Below, in pieces: positions 1-13,284 of a stretch of DNA of 64,000 bases. The translations under genes were made by a program, and so were the position numbers. The stretch is from Boletus sp. NGJ (Eukaryota > Basidiomycota > Agaricomycetes > Boletales > Boletaceae), in the NCBI GenBank assembly GCA_019096195.1, contig JAGTXK010000030.1, forward strand, positions 62,001 through 126,000, read 5' to 3'. The notes beneath the pieces are model-generated. The model was not told the DNA's origin. It saw only the letters and a program-made list of their open reading frames with translations, and did not search any database. Within the stretch, counting starts at the first letter, position 1. The number at the start of each line of letters is the position of its first letter.

Positions 1-1450
1 GTACCTCCAGGTGTTGACTGCAGCGTGCCTAATGTATCCTGCACTTCAACATCAACCAAGGGAAAGGCTGGGGCCCCTACCTAACCACCTAGTACCCTGA
101 GTCTATTCCTCTCAGAAGTTGAACCAGAACGACTATGATGATTCGCAGCGAGTGATACCGGACACACCCTCCCATGATTGCGACGATGCGCGTCGACGCA
201 AACGACAATGATGCATAAGGAGTCTCGAAGATGAGCCAACATACCCTTGTTGATGACTCGCGATGACCCGGGATGGCTCATTCGTTCGCAATGATGAATT
301 CCTGCTAGGGTCGGTAGCAAGACTTGGAGCATGAACGGCGGCGGCAGCTTTGATACCCTGCAAGAGTGTGTTTGTCTGTGCTTCGAAGGATGAGTCAAAA
401 GAATTTTGTGAAGAATTGACAGGCTGTACAACGACAATATTAAAAGTTTAATTGTATGACGACCAATAACTCACTTCAGTGCCCGCGTGGTGAGCACACA
501 TCCCAACGACTCGCAGTCAGTTTGCTCGTGTAATGACGGCCATTTCACTCGCACTGCCAGGAAGAAATGGCGGATACCGACTTCGCGGGGTGGACCAGTG
601 ACCACTGCATTGAAATGTTGGAACTTGTCGAATTAGCTTCAAGTTCTCAAGTGACGATACCTCCAAAATGCGAACCTACCGATACATACAAGCTTATAGT
701 CAGAATATGCTCCAGGTAGGCACAACTTCGCCGCATCGCTGTATAACATTGCAGTGACCGAGGTCGGCATTGCAGGCTTGAGGTTTGGCAGCATAGGTAG
801 TACTAACGGGAGCCTGGTCCGTGTTCGGACATTCCTGTTCGAGGGTACAGCTCCATCGATATTGTCCGTGGGCCTGTTGGATCTGATGGAGACACACCCT
901 GATTCCTCGAGAGTTCCTGGCATCTTGAGCACCTCTTGGCTCAATTTCCGTCTGATTAAGAATCAGGTGAAAAGGTTGGCAGAGTCGTTAGCTACGTACC
1001 AGGGTTAACAAAGATGCTGCCACTCTCGCATCGACATGCAAGTAAGCCTGGTTGAGGGCCATGGCCACTCTAATTGTGCCCGCACACACGTCCGACGGGA
1101 CATTGCGAGGGAGAAAGGTTTATTGAGAGGACGTTCTCTATTGTCCCTATTATCTTGGGAGACAGCTTGGACCCCTCGGCAACGAGAACTCATTCATACA
1201 GAAGGTGCTTCAGTGCTAACACGATACGCTGTCTTTAATATCGTCGCCATCTCCTTGCGAGACTCCCAAAGCGGCGGGACAATACAGAACGTTCCGCTCG
1301 CAAACGCCCAGATACTGTACCATCAAGGTCAATGGACCGCCTCAAGGAGAAATAAACGGAACGTACATCGAGCAAGCCGTCCAGAACGTGTAAAACGTTC
1401 GGCTAAATACATAGTGCGAGAAAAACATCGGCAAGGGCACTAACAGTACG
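1..1450. other. No supportable gene, left edge
   Basis: Short open frames occur on both strands, the longest on the + strand near 1036-1443 and the - strand near 81-437. None gives a recognisable domain or a run of exons joined by good splice sites. The stretch includes the 3' flank of the DUR3 gene, which is read on the - strand and stops at 1451. Nothing else can be supported. Confidence 0.5.
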
Positions 1451-4437
1451 TCAACGCGAAGTCATTCTAGGATGGGAAAGCACACCGATGATGATTACTA
1501 TAGCCGCAAAAATGGTCGAGTAGATGACTGCCTTCTTGAAGGCATGTTTGAGTGACCCCATTCGCTGCTCCTCGTCGTTGGATGGGCTGTCCGGATCACT
1601 CTCAAAGTTTTTCTTCGACTGTTGCTCGAGGTCGGGAGACGCGCCGCCCTTCTTCGAACTGTGCTCCGACTCTTCGTGCACATGTTCACAATCAGCGTGA
1701 TCGTCCAACATTGCAATCGCGCGCGTTCCGGAAAAGTCGTAGTCCGCTGGGCCTGTACCGCCGCTTAAGAAACATGTGGTTCCAGTTTGACATCCAGCTT
1801 ACTCATCAGAGACACGGATACGGTAAGTATTCCCGAGAAGAGGAGGCCAGTAAGTCCACTGCAAACAGCAGAATATGGTTCCGCAAGATTGGAAATATTA
1901 ATTTGTCCTGTCGCACCCCGTGAATAGTCTCGATCGTGAACTTGATACCAAATCGTACCATATATCTTCCAACAACCGATCATCCATGCAAGCATTCCTA
2001 GACAGGCACCGCCGATTGCCCCACAAAACACACCTGCACGTGTCAGTTTAGACCACGAAACTGTAAGTGCGATTGGTATGACTGCAGGGCTGAGGATGAC
2101 ACCCCTAGAACGATTTAGTTGCACTCGCAGGGTGTGAGGACAGTCTTACTGTACATAATAGAGCTAAGCAAAGCGCCGTCAGCGTGAAGCTCGGTGACGC
2201 CAGTATAAATCTCACCCATCCTAAATTAATGTTTCCGGCGTTAAGCTAGAACGTATCAACTTTTGCATAATCAAAGATTAAAGCACCTTACGATGGAAGC
2301 CCAACAGCCCATCCAAACAGCCCAGAAGCAGATGAAATAATGGGATACCCTGACGATCTCCTCACCCGTTGCCTTTGGTCTGAAATACGTCCGATATATA
2401 CTAGTACAGGTCAGAATTAACGAGAGCAGGAAACAAAAAAAAACGTATTCAGATTCTTACTCGTATGAGCTGCCAGCATACCGAGGACAGTGAGCAGCGG
2501 ACACCACACTTCAAAATGATTACACTCACAAAAGACTCGATACCCCAATGAGTTCGGCACTTGCAGCGGACGTGACTGCCATACTGGACAGGGTTGAGTC
2601 ATCCATTCGCAAGAGTGATTTTTCACTTACAAGACAACGAGCAGGATCGCGATCGCGCCTCCCTTTCCCATGAGGACTGCTGCTGCTGCCGGTGCAGCGA
2701 GCCCTGCGCTCGTCTGAGTCGGCGACAGTGGGGAAGGATAAGTTGGAAAGTTTGGCTGGAACAACACCCGACGTCAGTGACAAAGAGCCATTCTCCTGGC
2801 AGACTCACGTTGTCAAGCAGCGCCCTGGCACACAGACCGAGGCAAGAGGCAAAAGCCCAAGGCACCGCGAACCAGGAAAGACCGCCCAGCATCTGAAATA
2901 TGATTGCTACTTGGGCATGTGACTAGGCCCATTAGGTTCTGCACTCACATAAGCCATGGTTGTCGATTCAGGATGGCTCGCAATCGCCTGACGATGGATT
3001 ATTCTGCATATTGCGTTTAATTTGGATCTCATCTACTTACTCTCTGCCAATAGCCTAGGTGTGCGTTCCGTCAACCCCACATTCCCCAGTCTAATCAACC
3101 TCAGGCTCACCTTGGTCACAAAACACCCCAGTAAAGCCGGAAAGAACAGTCGCCGCACCGAACACGAGACCTTGATTGGACTTCATAGTGAGGTAGCTAC
3201 CATCTTGATTACCTACCACTGGGGTGTCAATCGCTGCCTGCTGCAACAAGTCATACAATTCCGAGACACTTCCAACCGCAGGGGACGTTCCGCTGCGCTG
3301 AGATTCAGTTTTGCATTAATTGGAGGGAAAGGTATGGGACGAACTAAGCCCTGAAGATGAAGATATAGATGATGATGAAGAGAATTATGGTATGACTCCA
3401 GTCACAGATGAACGTCGCACGCAGACCTCCGAAAATGACGTAGACCGCGATCCCGATGGGTAGCAAGAAACAAGCCGCATTGAGGTTCATCCCCGTGAGC
3501 GCATTGACTGTCGCAGACCCTCCAACTAAGAAGTGGGCTCAGTGATCTGTTATACGTCAAGGACTGTTGCACGAACGCAGCAATGACCCGCAGACGATCA
3601 GGATGCAGAGGAAGGCATAAATTGTGAAGAGGACATGGCCGGCTGTTCCGAACCGCGCCTTAACTATCTCCAGGAACGTATGGGCACCGTTGGCATTCAT
3701 CTTCACTTTGGATGCAACCATGCCGAACATGCAGACTTGGATAGCTCCACCGGCGCCGTACCACCTTCCGCACACCCTATATTGACATCTGAAGTACGCC
3801 CAGGTGCAAATATCACGTACCACGGCCCACTGACGCCTGTGATGAAATAAGCACCCGAGTCACTAGACACGCGATGAACCGACCGAAAGTGTATGCCGCC
3901 GTACTTGACTGGAGAAGGGTAGCGCTCCATGTCCACGCACTAACTCTGGTTTCGAGAAAAACGATGATGTGAGACAGATGTCCAATTCGAACCCAAAAAA
4001 ACTGAGCCACAGACATGCCACAACAAACTAGACCAGGCTGAGAACCGACGAGTTCAGTGGTGGTAGATCTTGCGAATAAACAACCTGGTATACCTTGATG
4101 CTCCTCGAAGCGCTCTGTAGAATATGAGTGATGGCGATCAACTATAAGATAACCATCGGTCGTACAGTAAACTCCTCAGACGACGCAGGGGAGAATTTGA
4201 AGAATTTGCGTTGGAGCATTGTCAACGTCAACATGACGAAAGCAAAGAAGAATCCGACCCCTGCATCTCATTCATGGCAACGATAGCTGCATACAATTAA
4301 CGAACGCACCAACAACCACGCCATGTCCGATGTTTTGGCCTAGTAGGTAACAACGTCAAGGAGCATTCAAATCCGAGTATGGGTGGCCACATACTAAGAA
4401 GAGGCTTGAACTCGGAGTACGTTTGTGCACTGGACAT
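1451..4437 (-). CDS. DUR3: Urea active transporter, DUR3 type (sodium:solute symporter family)
   Basis: High-affinity urea (and possibly polyamine) symporter of the plasma membrane, feeding nitrogen assimilation. The start ATG at 4437 opens a short exon (4395-4437), and at least 16 exons follow. Recognisable family blocks in order are GVGFFFAFVMLTLTMLQRKF, VSAWTWSATLLQSSTAAYTF, VSGPWWYGAGG, KMNANGAHTFLEIVKARFGT, GGSATVNALTGMN, SNQGLVFGAATVLSGFTGVF, DQGYWQRAIASHPEST, MLGGLSWFAVPWAFASCLGL, AVTSAASAELIGVSSL and PIALTVSWSKLT. The hydrophilic cytoplasmic tail ends at 1451. Several exons are tiny: 4094-4114 (21 nt), 4015-4037 (23 nt), 3821-3836 (16 nt) and 3041-3054 (14 nt, coding GYWQR across both junctions). 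Splicing restores the family frame across most of the gene. The join around 2170-2290 is the least certain. I see no clear inactivating change, so the gene looks functional. Confidence 0.88.
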
Positions 4438-5580
4438 TGTTGTTGGAAGAGTAAACGACGGGGAAAGACAAAGTCGCCAAGCCCTTGCACCAGCCAGCTA
4501 CATATTTTACCGAGCTCTAGGAATACACGATGGAAGATAAGAGGAGCGCTGGAGCGTAAAAGTCAATACAGGAATGACAGCGTGTGGAGTGACCAAAGTG
4601 TGCGAACGGGAAAGATAACCAGGCAGGAAGGTCGGCTCCCCAACGCAGACAGGGATTTCGTAAAACACTGAAAGGGCACAAAAAGACGCTCACTGAGACG
4701 ATATTCAAAGAGAGTAACATTCAAGTTGTAGTGAGGGGCCAAGATTAAGATATTTGCATCAGGAGGCGGCGGAGAGCCCGGGAGTAGAGGGCGCGTTGGA
4801 ATCGTCCCTTTGCTGCTTCGCTAGACAGGCCCTGGAACAGGTTGGAATGTGAGAGAGCTCTCAGACGAGAGACATTGCCGAAAGTCAACCCTGTTTCGAA
4901 TCACTTTCATCGTCCTCTCTTTGGTCATGTTTCCCCAATTGGTGATACTTAACAACTTGAACGTCTAGAGATTGGCTGAGCACCTCAACGCTGTTTACGA
5001 CCATCGGGCCCAGATTGTCGAGCTTCACCAGACGCAGCTGCACCGATTGGGACATTCGGCACACAAGGGTCTTTGAGCGACTGAAGACTCGGAGCAGGTG
5101 GTAAGAGTCGAACGAATGCTCAAGGTAGATGGGTTCGTCGATATTCTAGTAGGTGACTTGAATGACTTGGTGGTACACTTGCAAGTGGCGACACCACCGT
5201 TTGTCTGAGCTGATACTAGAACGTTTGAGGACCTTAGCCTCTCGAAAGAGGGCAAGAGTCAAGATTGTCGCACAGGATAGTGGCTAGAAGACAAGAAGAA
5301 GAAATGGGGCCCATTTGTCGATTATCGGACTAGGTGCACATACTAGATACGATCAACGAAAACGTGAAAGCGAAAGCGCTCCCGCCCTTCATGAACAATG
5401 GTGCTGATGAGCATTCCCGCTACCTACCAAGTTGGCAACGTCCATCGACAACGTCTGATGGTCAGCTGAGACGTCCAAGCGAGGCCGTGTCCACGAATCA
5501 CGCTGGCCCGAAGTAGCCATAAATATCCGACGTCTTGGCAGCTCCCGAGCTTCGACATTTCCAAGTACCTCGCCCTTACC
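4438..5580. other. Intergenic, DUR3 / GH3 divergent upstream region
   Basis: This is the shared upstream region of two divergent genes. Around 4975-5330 on the + strand there are partly open stretches that read like helical protein (for example LAEHLNAVYDHRAQIVELH), but stops interrupt them and I could not join them into a recognised product. They may be a decayed gene fragment. No TATA box or other named site was identified. Confidence 0.35.
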
Positions 5581-7621
5581 ATGGTCGCCTTGACTGACGC
5601 TGATAAACGCGAGATCGGCCAGGTACAAAATTCCGTCTACCAGCGCTGCTATGTATGTAGGTTGACCAAACAATTGAAAGCACTTTGTCTTTGGCTTTCA
5701 TGGCCATGAAATCAGCGAGAATGCAAAGACCCTCATCCGCGACTATCATGTCGGGTAAGTCCCCCATAAGAAAGAGACGGATCACCTCACTGAATCGGTC
5801 TCGACACAGCAACATTATCCTCATGAAGAGAAACGTCCATAGTGATTGATACTGCCCTTGTTCCTAATCGCCCGACTGATAATATTTTTTACAGGTATAA
5901 AACAGGTCCATGGGCTTGTCAAGAGTCTGCAGCAGTTCGCCAAAGACTGCGGTCATACCCGACCTCTCATGATCGGGATCGATCAAGAGAATGGTCAGTA
6001 CATCCTATCACACTAACCTCTACTCATGCCCCACGCTTTCATAGGACTCGTATCCGCGTTTAGTTCCACCCACCGTTACACCGCCGGGACCCAGTTGTAA
6101 GTTCTGATGCGGACAATTGGCAAGTCTGAACTGAGAACCCCTGCTAAGCCCGGGCGCGATGGCACTTGCTGCTACGGGCGACCCGGGGATTGCAAAGTTA
6201 TGTTCGCTTGGCACAGCGAGGGAGATGAAGCTTGCTGGAATCAACTGGGCATACAGTCCCGTTGCGGACGTGAACTCGGACCATCGGAACCCAGTGATCG
6301 GTGAGCCAGTCCGGTTTATGTCGTGATTCTCGAACCAACATGACACATGCAGGGGTTCGTTCGTTCGGGGATGGTAAGCACTGGTGTGCGGGCGACAGAC
6401 TGTCATTTGGACTTATCATACGACTGCTTAGATCCACGGGAGGTTGCAAAGTACGCGATAGCAGTGAGCAGTGGTCTCGCGCAAGGCGGGGTCGCGCCAT
6501 CTGCAAAGCATTTTCCGGGGCATGGGGATACGCATGTGGATTCCCATCTTGCACTGCCGGTGATCAAGAAAAGCGATAGCGAGCTACACGAGACGGAGCT
6601 GGTTCCCTTCCGTGCGCTGATCGAAGCAGGGATCGCGACGATTATGACAGGGCACATGGCGCTCCCGTTGGTGGTGGGAGAGGCTGACAGTGAGACACCG
6701 TGTTCGTGCTCCCGAACGGTGACGACCGAGTTGCTTCGAGATCGCTTGGGATTCAAGGGAGTGGTCGTGACGGATTGCCTCGAGATGGACGCTGTTGCGG
6801 CGAAATATACGTCGCAGAAGGGGGCCGTGTTGAGCTTGCAGGCGGGAGCAGATGTAGTGATGATCTGCCACACGATGGAATTGCAGAGAGGGGCTATAGA
6901 GGAAACGTACCGGGCTGTCGAGCAAGAGGCGCTGTCGCTTGTGGCGTTGAGGGAGAGCGGGACGCGGGTTGATGAACTCAAGGCACGTTTTGCGGGCACA
7001 TGGGAAAGCGTCGTTGCGGAACTGGATGAGAGAAGACTTGCGGAGATTGTGGAAGTGAACGGGAAACTGAGTGAGAGGGCGTATGGAGCCTCTACGTGCG
7101 TGATACAGGGACCACTGCCGGAAGTGGGGCCGGGGCCGGTGTTGGTGCTGACACCGGAGACGGAGAGTGTGAACAAGGCTGTGGACGATGACACGGAGAA
7201 GAACACGGCAGGGCCACCTTATATTTCGCTTACAGGGAGTGTGCAGACGCGTCGGAAGGGAGCAGTACACGTGGTCTATTCTCCACTGCCGGGCCCGGAA
7301 GAGGACGTGCCAGCCGAAGTGCTCAGGGCGCTGCGTCAAGCCGAATGCCCAGCTTTGCTCATCTTCGTGACAAGGAATGCGGACCGCAGCGCTTGGCAGA
7401 CGACATACCTGCGCAAGCTAAGGAAGCACATCCCCGAGGAGACGGCGGTCGTAGTGCTTGCGAGCTGTGGGCCGTATGACCTCGTGGATGCGCGGGATGT
7501 CGAGTACGCATGCGTGGGGAGCTTCGAGTACACGCCGGCAGCGCTGGACGGGGCTGCGGCGGTGATCCTTGGGGAGAGAGCTGCGAGGGGACGCGTGCCA
7601 GTAAGATGGTCACGTGGTTGA
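5581..7621 (+). CDS. GH3-family beta-N-acetylhexosaminidase (NagZ-like)
   Basis: Predicted to release terminal beta-linked N-acetylglucosamine, for example from chitin or glycoprotein fragments. No signal peptide is visible, so it probably acts inside the cell. Eight exons join in frame: 5581-5622, 5681-5754, 5810-5841, 5895-5993, 6045-6096, 6149-6300, 6353-6373 (21 nt) and 6432-7621, giving about 553 residues. The N-terminal half is a GH3 TIM barrel with PLMIGIDQENG, the NagZ-type loop KHFPGHGDTHVDSH that supplies the catalytic His/Asp pair, and the nucleophile segment VVVTDCLEMDAV. The C-terminal part is a divergent Rossmann-like extension typical of fungal members. The ATG at 5581 is the first one that leads into the conserved QHFVFGFHGHEIS block. 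Only 135 bp separate the stop from the next gene on the same strand. Confidence 0.9.
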
Positions 7622-7756
7622 GTGGGACGAGCGGTGCGGCACAGCCTCGCTTGCGATATCGAATTAGTGCTGTCTTGTAGTCGTCCAAACTTTTTTCTTA
7701 TTTACCCCGTCCGTTGAGCCCGTCTCTGGTTGGTGTTCGACTTTCGCCGTCTCGGA

Positions 7757-10700
7757 ATGAAGCTGCAAAAGTTCTTCGCTCGTGACAAACCAAAACCCGC
7801 AAAGGTGACCCCCCTCGGTCGGGACGTGGATCCAGCGACCCAACCCGTCATTGACGAGGCAAGTCTTGGTCTGCATCCCCCGCTCGCCTCCCTCCCTGAT
7901 CTACCCTACAGGACGCCATATCCGCACATCATGGCTCTTTCACTTCCCTCGCCCTCCTCCAGTCTCCTCCTCTCCAATCCCGTGAGCCCTCACGCCCAAT
8001 CTCTAGGCCATCCAACGATGACCACTGGGAAGTCCTCACCCCAGGCCTAGGCGACGACCCCGCCCGCGTGCCGAGTCCCCGCGCACATCAGCAGCAGTTT
8101 ATCGCCCCTGTCATTCCTTCCCGTTCATCCTCTCTTGGCTCCGTCCCCCAGCCAGGCAACTCGCCCCAGATCCCGACCACCGTCCCCATTTCTCCCCGCT
8201 CCCCCTCCCCGTTCAGCATCACCTCGAATACGATCACCGTCCCGGGCGTCCCCCGCAATCAGCGAAGCGACGACCGCATTCTCAAGAAAAAATCTCCCCC
8301 CATATCAGGCGGTGTCGCTGCCCTGGGAATGCTCAGAGCCTTGGAACCTCATCAGGATCTCCCCCCTGTGCAACATCCTCCAGATCCATCCGAGGACCTC
8401 CACACTTACAACGAGCCCGTTCGGATAGAGAAAGACAAAAAGGAACGAAAGGGTTTCTGGGACGGCATGTTGAGGGACAGGGAAAAGGACAAGTGGAAGT
8501 CGGAAAAAGAAAAGGACAGGGATAGGGACAGAGAACGATCCGAACGCATGCGCGCCTGGGATCGACGTGAAGACGATCTTGGTACTGCCGAATTGACACG
8601 CATGATTGGTATTTCGCGTTCGATATTCAACGTGCCCAATACTGATGCCGTCCACCAGGGTACCTGACCGCGACCGCGTCAGAGGACTGGTCGATCGTTC
8701 TCGAAGTCTGCGAGAGAGCTTCCGCCAACGAAGCTAATGCCAAGGAAGCAACCAGGGCACTCCGACGTGAATTCAAGCAAGTCCCGTTCCGCTCAATACG
8801 TCAACCTTTTCATTAATGCTTTCATTTCCACAGGTACGCGGAGCCTAAAGCTCAATTAGCTGCTGCAAGGGTGCGCACTACTAGCCCCCCTATTTATTTC
8901 ATTCTTACCTCTTCCTACCCGATAGCTATGGGCAATCATGCTTCGAAATGCTTCAGACGTTTTCATCCAGCAGATCTCTCAGCGTAAATTCATTGAAGTC
9001 CTCGAGGATGTCCTTACATCACCACGGACATCACCCGTTGTGCGCGAGAGATTGATGGAGGTACTCGCCGCTGCCGTCTTTATAACATCCTCTCGTGGGT
9101 CATTCGTTGATGTTCAAGGCCGCGATACTTACCCGTTTAATCAGGATCTCAGTTGGCGGCGAAAGAGAAAGACAAGGACGGCTTCCGCGCCCTCTGGTGT
9201 CGTTTGAAACCTGCAGACAAGCCTGAAACAGGGGTTCCCTTTGATACAGATGACGCAATGTTCAGTCCTCCGGTCGTTCCGCTTCCGCGTCCAGCCTCTC
9301 TATACTCTCTCGAGACCCCAATCTTTGCACAATCATTTTCCCAGGACGATCTAGCCCCAACACCTCCCCCATCAGAACGTCCTCCGGTACGTATTTACTG
9401 TGGCCCTTTGTTTTTTAGTCTCATTCAGCCATCAGCCGCAGAGCCGTCGGCGCTACCCACAACAACGGGTCATTCCAATCGAGGAGGATATACGGCGTTT
9501 GTTCCAGGAGTGCAAGATTGCTCGCGGCAACGCTGATGTACTATCTCAAACATTGGCTTTTGCCAGACCGGACGCTCTCGACGCTGATCTGATTCCTGTG
9601 GGCTCATCGTTTTATCATGCCTGATCTTTAACCAACGCTTTCCGCAGGAATTTTATGCCAAATGCCGCGCGTCTCAGGAACTGATTTATACTCAGATACC
9701 TTGGGCGTCTGCCGGTGCAGAACGCTCTCGGGCTGAAAAAGTTGGGCATCAGCATGCTCGAACACGATCGGTCACGCATGGGTCACAGCAAGATCTCATA
9801 CTTGCAAATACGGAGGACGTGCCAAATGAACTCACAGTAGAAGAAGAGTTACTGGCCGCCCTGCTAGATGCAAATGAGGGTCTTGTCGCCGCTCTGCGGA
9901 TGTATGACGACCTTGCGAGGGTTGCAACCGAGCGCGCTACGGAGGAGAAGAGTAAGAGGGAGATTAGAATGGATAGACGAGTGAGTTTTAACTTTTGCTC
10001 CTGTTCGAGTCATATTCAGGTGGATCCCCGCAGCAATTAAATGACGACTTCTTTGTCGAGCCCCCGGGTGCCTATACAGGCTCCTCTGACCCACCATCGC
10101 CACCGCTTCCATCGCCAACTGCAACACCACTTCAGCATTTCGAATTGCCAGCCGTCGTACCTTCGCCAAACCATCCTCTACCCCGCATTCCACCCAATCT
10201 TGTGCCAAGTGCGCTAGCCCAGAACCAATCTCCCAGCCAGTACTATGGATCGCAAGCCAATACGCCGACGCTTCTCGCCCCCCCTCACCCACTTGGCCCT
10301 CGCTCTCCTGCGCAAATGGTAACACCATCTCGTACGCCTTCGCCAGACCGAATTCCTGGGCGACCCTCTAGACACGATTCCGGGGACAGCGACAAAGATC
10401 CTATATCGGATGTGATAGAACGGATGAACATCGAAGACGATGTATCCAATAGCGACGATGATCTCCGTACTCCGATCCGGCCAAGCGCCAAGGCGCTTGG
10501 AAAGCGGCGAGTTGTCGAGGACGCAGATGGTACCTGATCTAGTTTCCGACAAGTGGTCGATGGCTGACTATCTTGTTCCCCGACAGACGGCGAGTCGAAC
10601 CAAGCGTTCTTTGGCAAGAATGACTTGTACCGGGACTCTGCGGCCGAATCTGATTCGGATGATGCTGGGACCTTGCCCAGACGTCAGCCTACACGTTATG

Positions 10701-10768
10701 TTTATGATGCAGCCGCTGAGCGCACGGCACAACACCTTCGAGAGCGTCTAGTGAACGGGGTCCATTGA
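7757..10768 (+). CDS. VHS and GAT domain protein (LSB5/GGA/TOM1-like trafficking adaptor)
   Basis: Probable adaptor for ubiquitinated cargo or clathrin and actin at endosomes, the Golgi or the cell cortex. The protein starts MKLQKFFARDKPKP and has a long Pro/Ser-rich leader and a highly charged Lys/Arg/Asp/Glu stretch (8430-8560). A VHS domain (about 8660-9110; SEDWSIVLEVCERAS, KAQLAAARLWAIMLRN, RKFIEVLEDVL) is followed by a GAT-like three-helix region (about 9490-9980; EEDIRRLFQECKIARGNADV, LLAALLDANEGLVAALRMYD). The tail is Pro-rich and acidic and ends RTAQHLRERLVNGVH. Two introns use GC-AG ends (7859-7911 and 8777-8833), and both are needed to hold the frame. The domain order matches yeast Lsb5 best, but GGA or TOM1 relatives are possible. 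Confidence 0.8.
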
Positions 10769-11012
10769 TTGCTGTGTTGAGATGATATTCGACACTCCTG
10801 GTAGAAGTTTTCCCTCGGATTACAATGCACGCACAATGTTGTATATTAGCTCGGGACCTTTTATTTATTGTTCATTTTCTCGAAGCTGAGTGAGCCACAT
10901 GGTGTTGTTTGGTTGTGTGTTGCCTCGCCGAAGTGATTCCTGGCAGACAGCTCCAACTTGCCCAACCCGAAGCTTTCACGCCTCCCTCCCGGACCTCAAG
11001 GACGCTACGACC

Positions 11013-13284
11013 ATGTCCAGCGCAAAGAAGGAAAATGCAGACTCTGACCTTTACGGAGGCAAGGGCTCCTCCAACGTCCCGAAATACACTGACATCGTCT
11101 CTGTACAGATTTGTACGACGACGAGTTCACTGTCCCTCTGGATGACGAGTATCAATCGCCAGTCGAGTCAACGCAAGGCTCGACGCTCGACAAGCCTTCA
11201 GAGTCAACGACACCAACGACGACCATCCCCGACAGCAAACGGCAAGTCCGAACCTTCCGGAACCGGCACGCTCCCCGCAAAGCCCGCAACCGCAGAGTCC
11301 TCGGGGTTGTCGTACTCTGCACAGGTAGCGAAACAGTTCTCCGCTTACCAGCAAACGCCTAGCCAGGAACGACAGCAGCGAACGAGCCTCCCCTCGAATC
11401 CGCAGGGGGTTCCGTCCGCAATTGCCACCCACGAAGGGTCTGCCGACCGCAATTCGCAAGACCGGCCGATACGGCCATCGGAAATGAAAGATGAAGGGTA
11501 AGCCATTCTTTTCCTTGCATCGAACGGGTGCTTTGCTCCTTATCGGTTCGTGCTCCACACACTCGCACGTTGGTCACGTGCGTTGTAGCATCGTACATGT
11601 TTGTCTCTTTTTCAAGTATTGCCCGCGATAGTGTCATGGACGCGCGATGGAGCCTTGTTCTCTCTCTTACACAGTACATGCTCACGCTGCTCGCACCTCT
11701 GCCTTTTACCCACCGTCTTTAATTGCCATGCTAATCTGCCGTTCGACTTACTATCTCTCTCTTCATTATTGGCCACTCTCTTGCTTACTCTGGTCGCTAC
11801 CTCACCATACCTCTGGTCGCTAATCACTTTGTGTCGATTTCACGATATCGCATACCGCTGGACCTCGACGACTCGTCTCACGTTGCTCTACTCTACGATA
11901 CTCTGCCTATGGAACCCGATAGCAAAATGTTCATTGGAGGCCTTAACTGGGACACTACAGATGGTATAGCGCTCCATGCACATGGAATTCAATGCCTTTT
12001 TCACTGACACCCTCGTGACCCTTTTTACTTGTCTGAGCAGAAGGTCTGAGGAAATACTTTTCGGATTTTGGAAAGGTGATCCTTCCAGCGCTGTGTAGGG
12101 TGGGTTGTTAGTGATACGGAGGTACTAATACTGTCTCGAAAGGTGGACGCATGCACCATCATGCGCGACCCCGACGGGAGGTCACGGGGTTTTGCATTCC
12201 TCACGTTTGAGGATCCAGAGTCTGTTAACATTGTCCTTGGCCGCGATCATATTCTTGACGGCAAATCGGTTAGATGCTCATTTCGTTTCAACCTCCTGAT
12301 GTTGACTCTGTTTCGCCTCACAGATTGACCCCAAACGTGCAATCCCAAGAGAAGAACATTTGAGAAACACGCGTTATTTCGTCGGCGGCCTTGCCCCTGT
12401 CACCTCCGCAGACTCGATGCGGGAGTTCTTTTCCACTTTCGGCAAAGTCGTCGACGCCACGGTGATGGTGGACAGAGAGTCTGGCCGCTCGAAAGGCTTC
12501 GGATTCGTCACCTTTGAAGACGCGACAAATTCAGACCAATTCGTTGGAAAGTTGGGTCTCGTCCTGGACGAGAAACAGGCAAGTGCTTTTGCCACTTGAT
12601 ATCAATATGCACACGCGCCAACTTGCCATACAGATCGAAGTCAAAACTGCCCAGCCCCGCAGTCAACGCGACCAAGCGCGGAATCTGGTTACGAATCGTG
12701 AGCCGTATTTCAACGACCAAGATTCCCGGACGCCATCGGGACCAACCGTTCCGTTCAACCCCCAGCAAGCTGGTAACCCAGCTGCGTCCATGCTCTACCA
12801 ACGCATGATGAATCAGATGCCCCCTATGGGCGGCAGCGCCACAGGCATGAACATGATGAATCCGATGATGATGGGCATGATGGGTATGGGCGGCATGGGC
12901 GGCATGGGAGGAATGAACAATATGGGTGGTGGCATGAGCGGTATGAATGGCATGGGCGGCATGGGCATGGGAGGAATGGGGGTGATGGGAGGAATGGGGG
13001 GAATGGGACCAATGGGTGGGGTGAACCCTATGGCGATGCGCATGGGAATGAATGGACCAGTGGGGATGGGGGTGGGGATGATGGGGCAGCCCGGTGCGGC
13101 AATGGGCATGGGCAACATGGGCATGCGGATGAGGCCAGGAATGGGGATGGGGATGGGCGGTGGGGTGATGGGCGTCGGTGCGGGGATGGGTCCAAACGCT
13201 GGACGGATGGCGATGAACACAGGGCTGGGTCCCTCTCGAATGTCGACTCGCGGACAACATGCCTTCCATCCGTATGCGCGCTAG
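11013..13284 (+). CDS. Two-RRM RNA-binding protein, Hrp1/Musashi/DAZAP1 type, with Met/Gly-rich tail
   Basis: Nuclear-cytoplasmic hnRNP-type protein. The yeast relative Hrp1 works in mRNA 3'-end cleavage and export. RRM1 runs from about 11933 to 12330 (KMFIGGLNWDTTDEGL, RNP1 SRGFAFLTF). RRM2 runs from about 12366 to 12650 (RYFVGGLAPVTSADSM, RNP1 SKGFGFVTF). The acidic N-terminus (DLYDDEFTVPLDDEY) and the LSYSAQVAKQFSAYQQTPSQ segment precede the RRMs. The C-terminus (12830-13200) is a long run of MGG, GMG and MNG units. Introns at 11059-11108 and 12579-12633 have GC donors. One join near 11170-11290, where the reading frame changes, could not be resolved by eye. A long intron of about 430 nt (11499-11932) separates the leader from RRM1. 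The stop is at 13282. Confidence 0.88.

Noticed and set aside
4975-5330. Possible + strand gene fragment with helical protein text
   Set aside because: Stops interrupt it, splice sites are weak and no family could be recognised.
6403-7339. Long open frames on the - strand opposite the GH3 gene (250-267 codons)
   Set aside because: They are shadows of the GC-rich coding strand. They have no domain, and the + strand gene is well supported.
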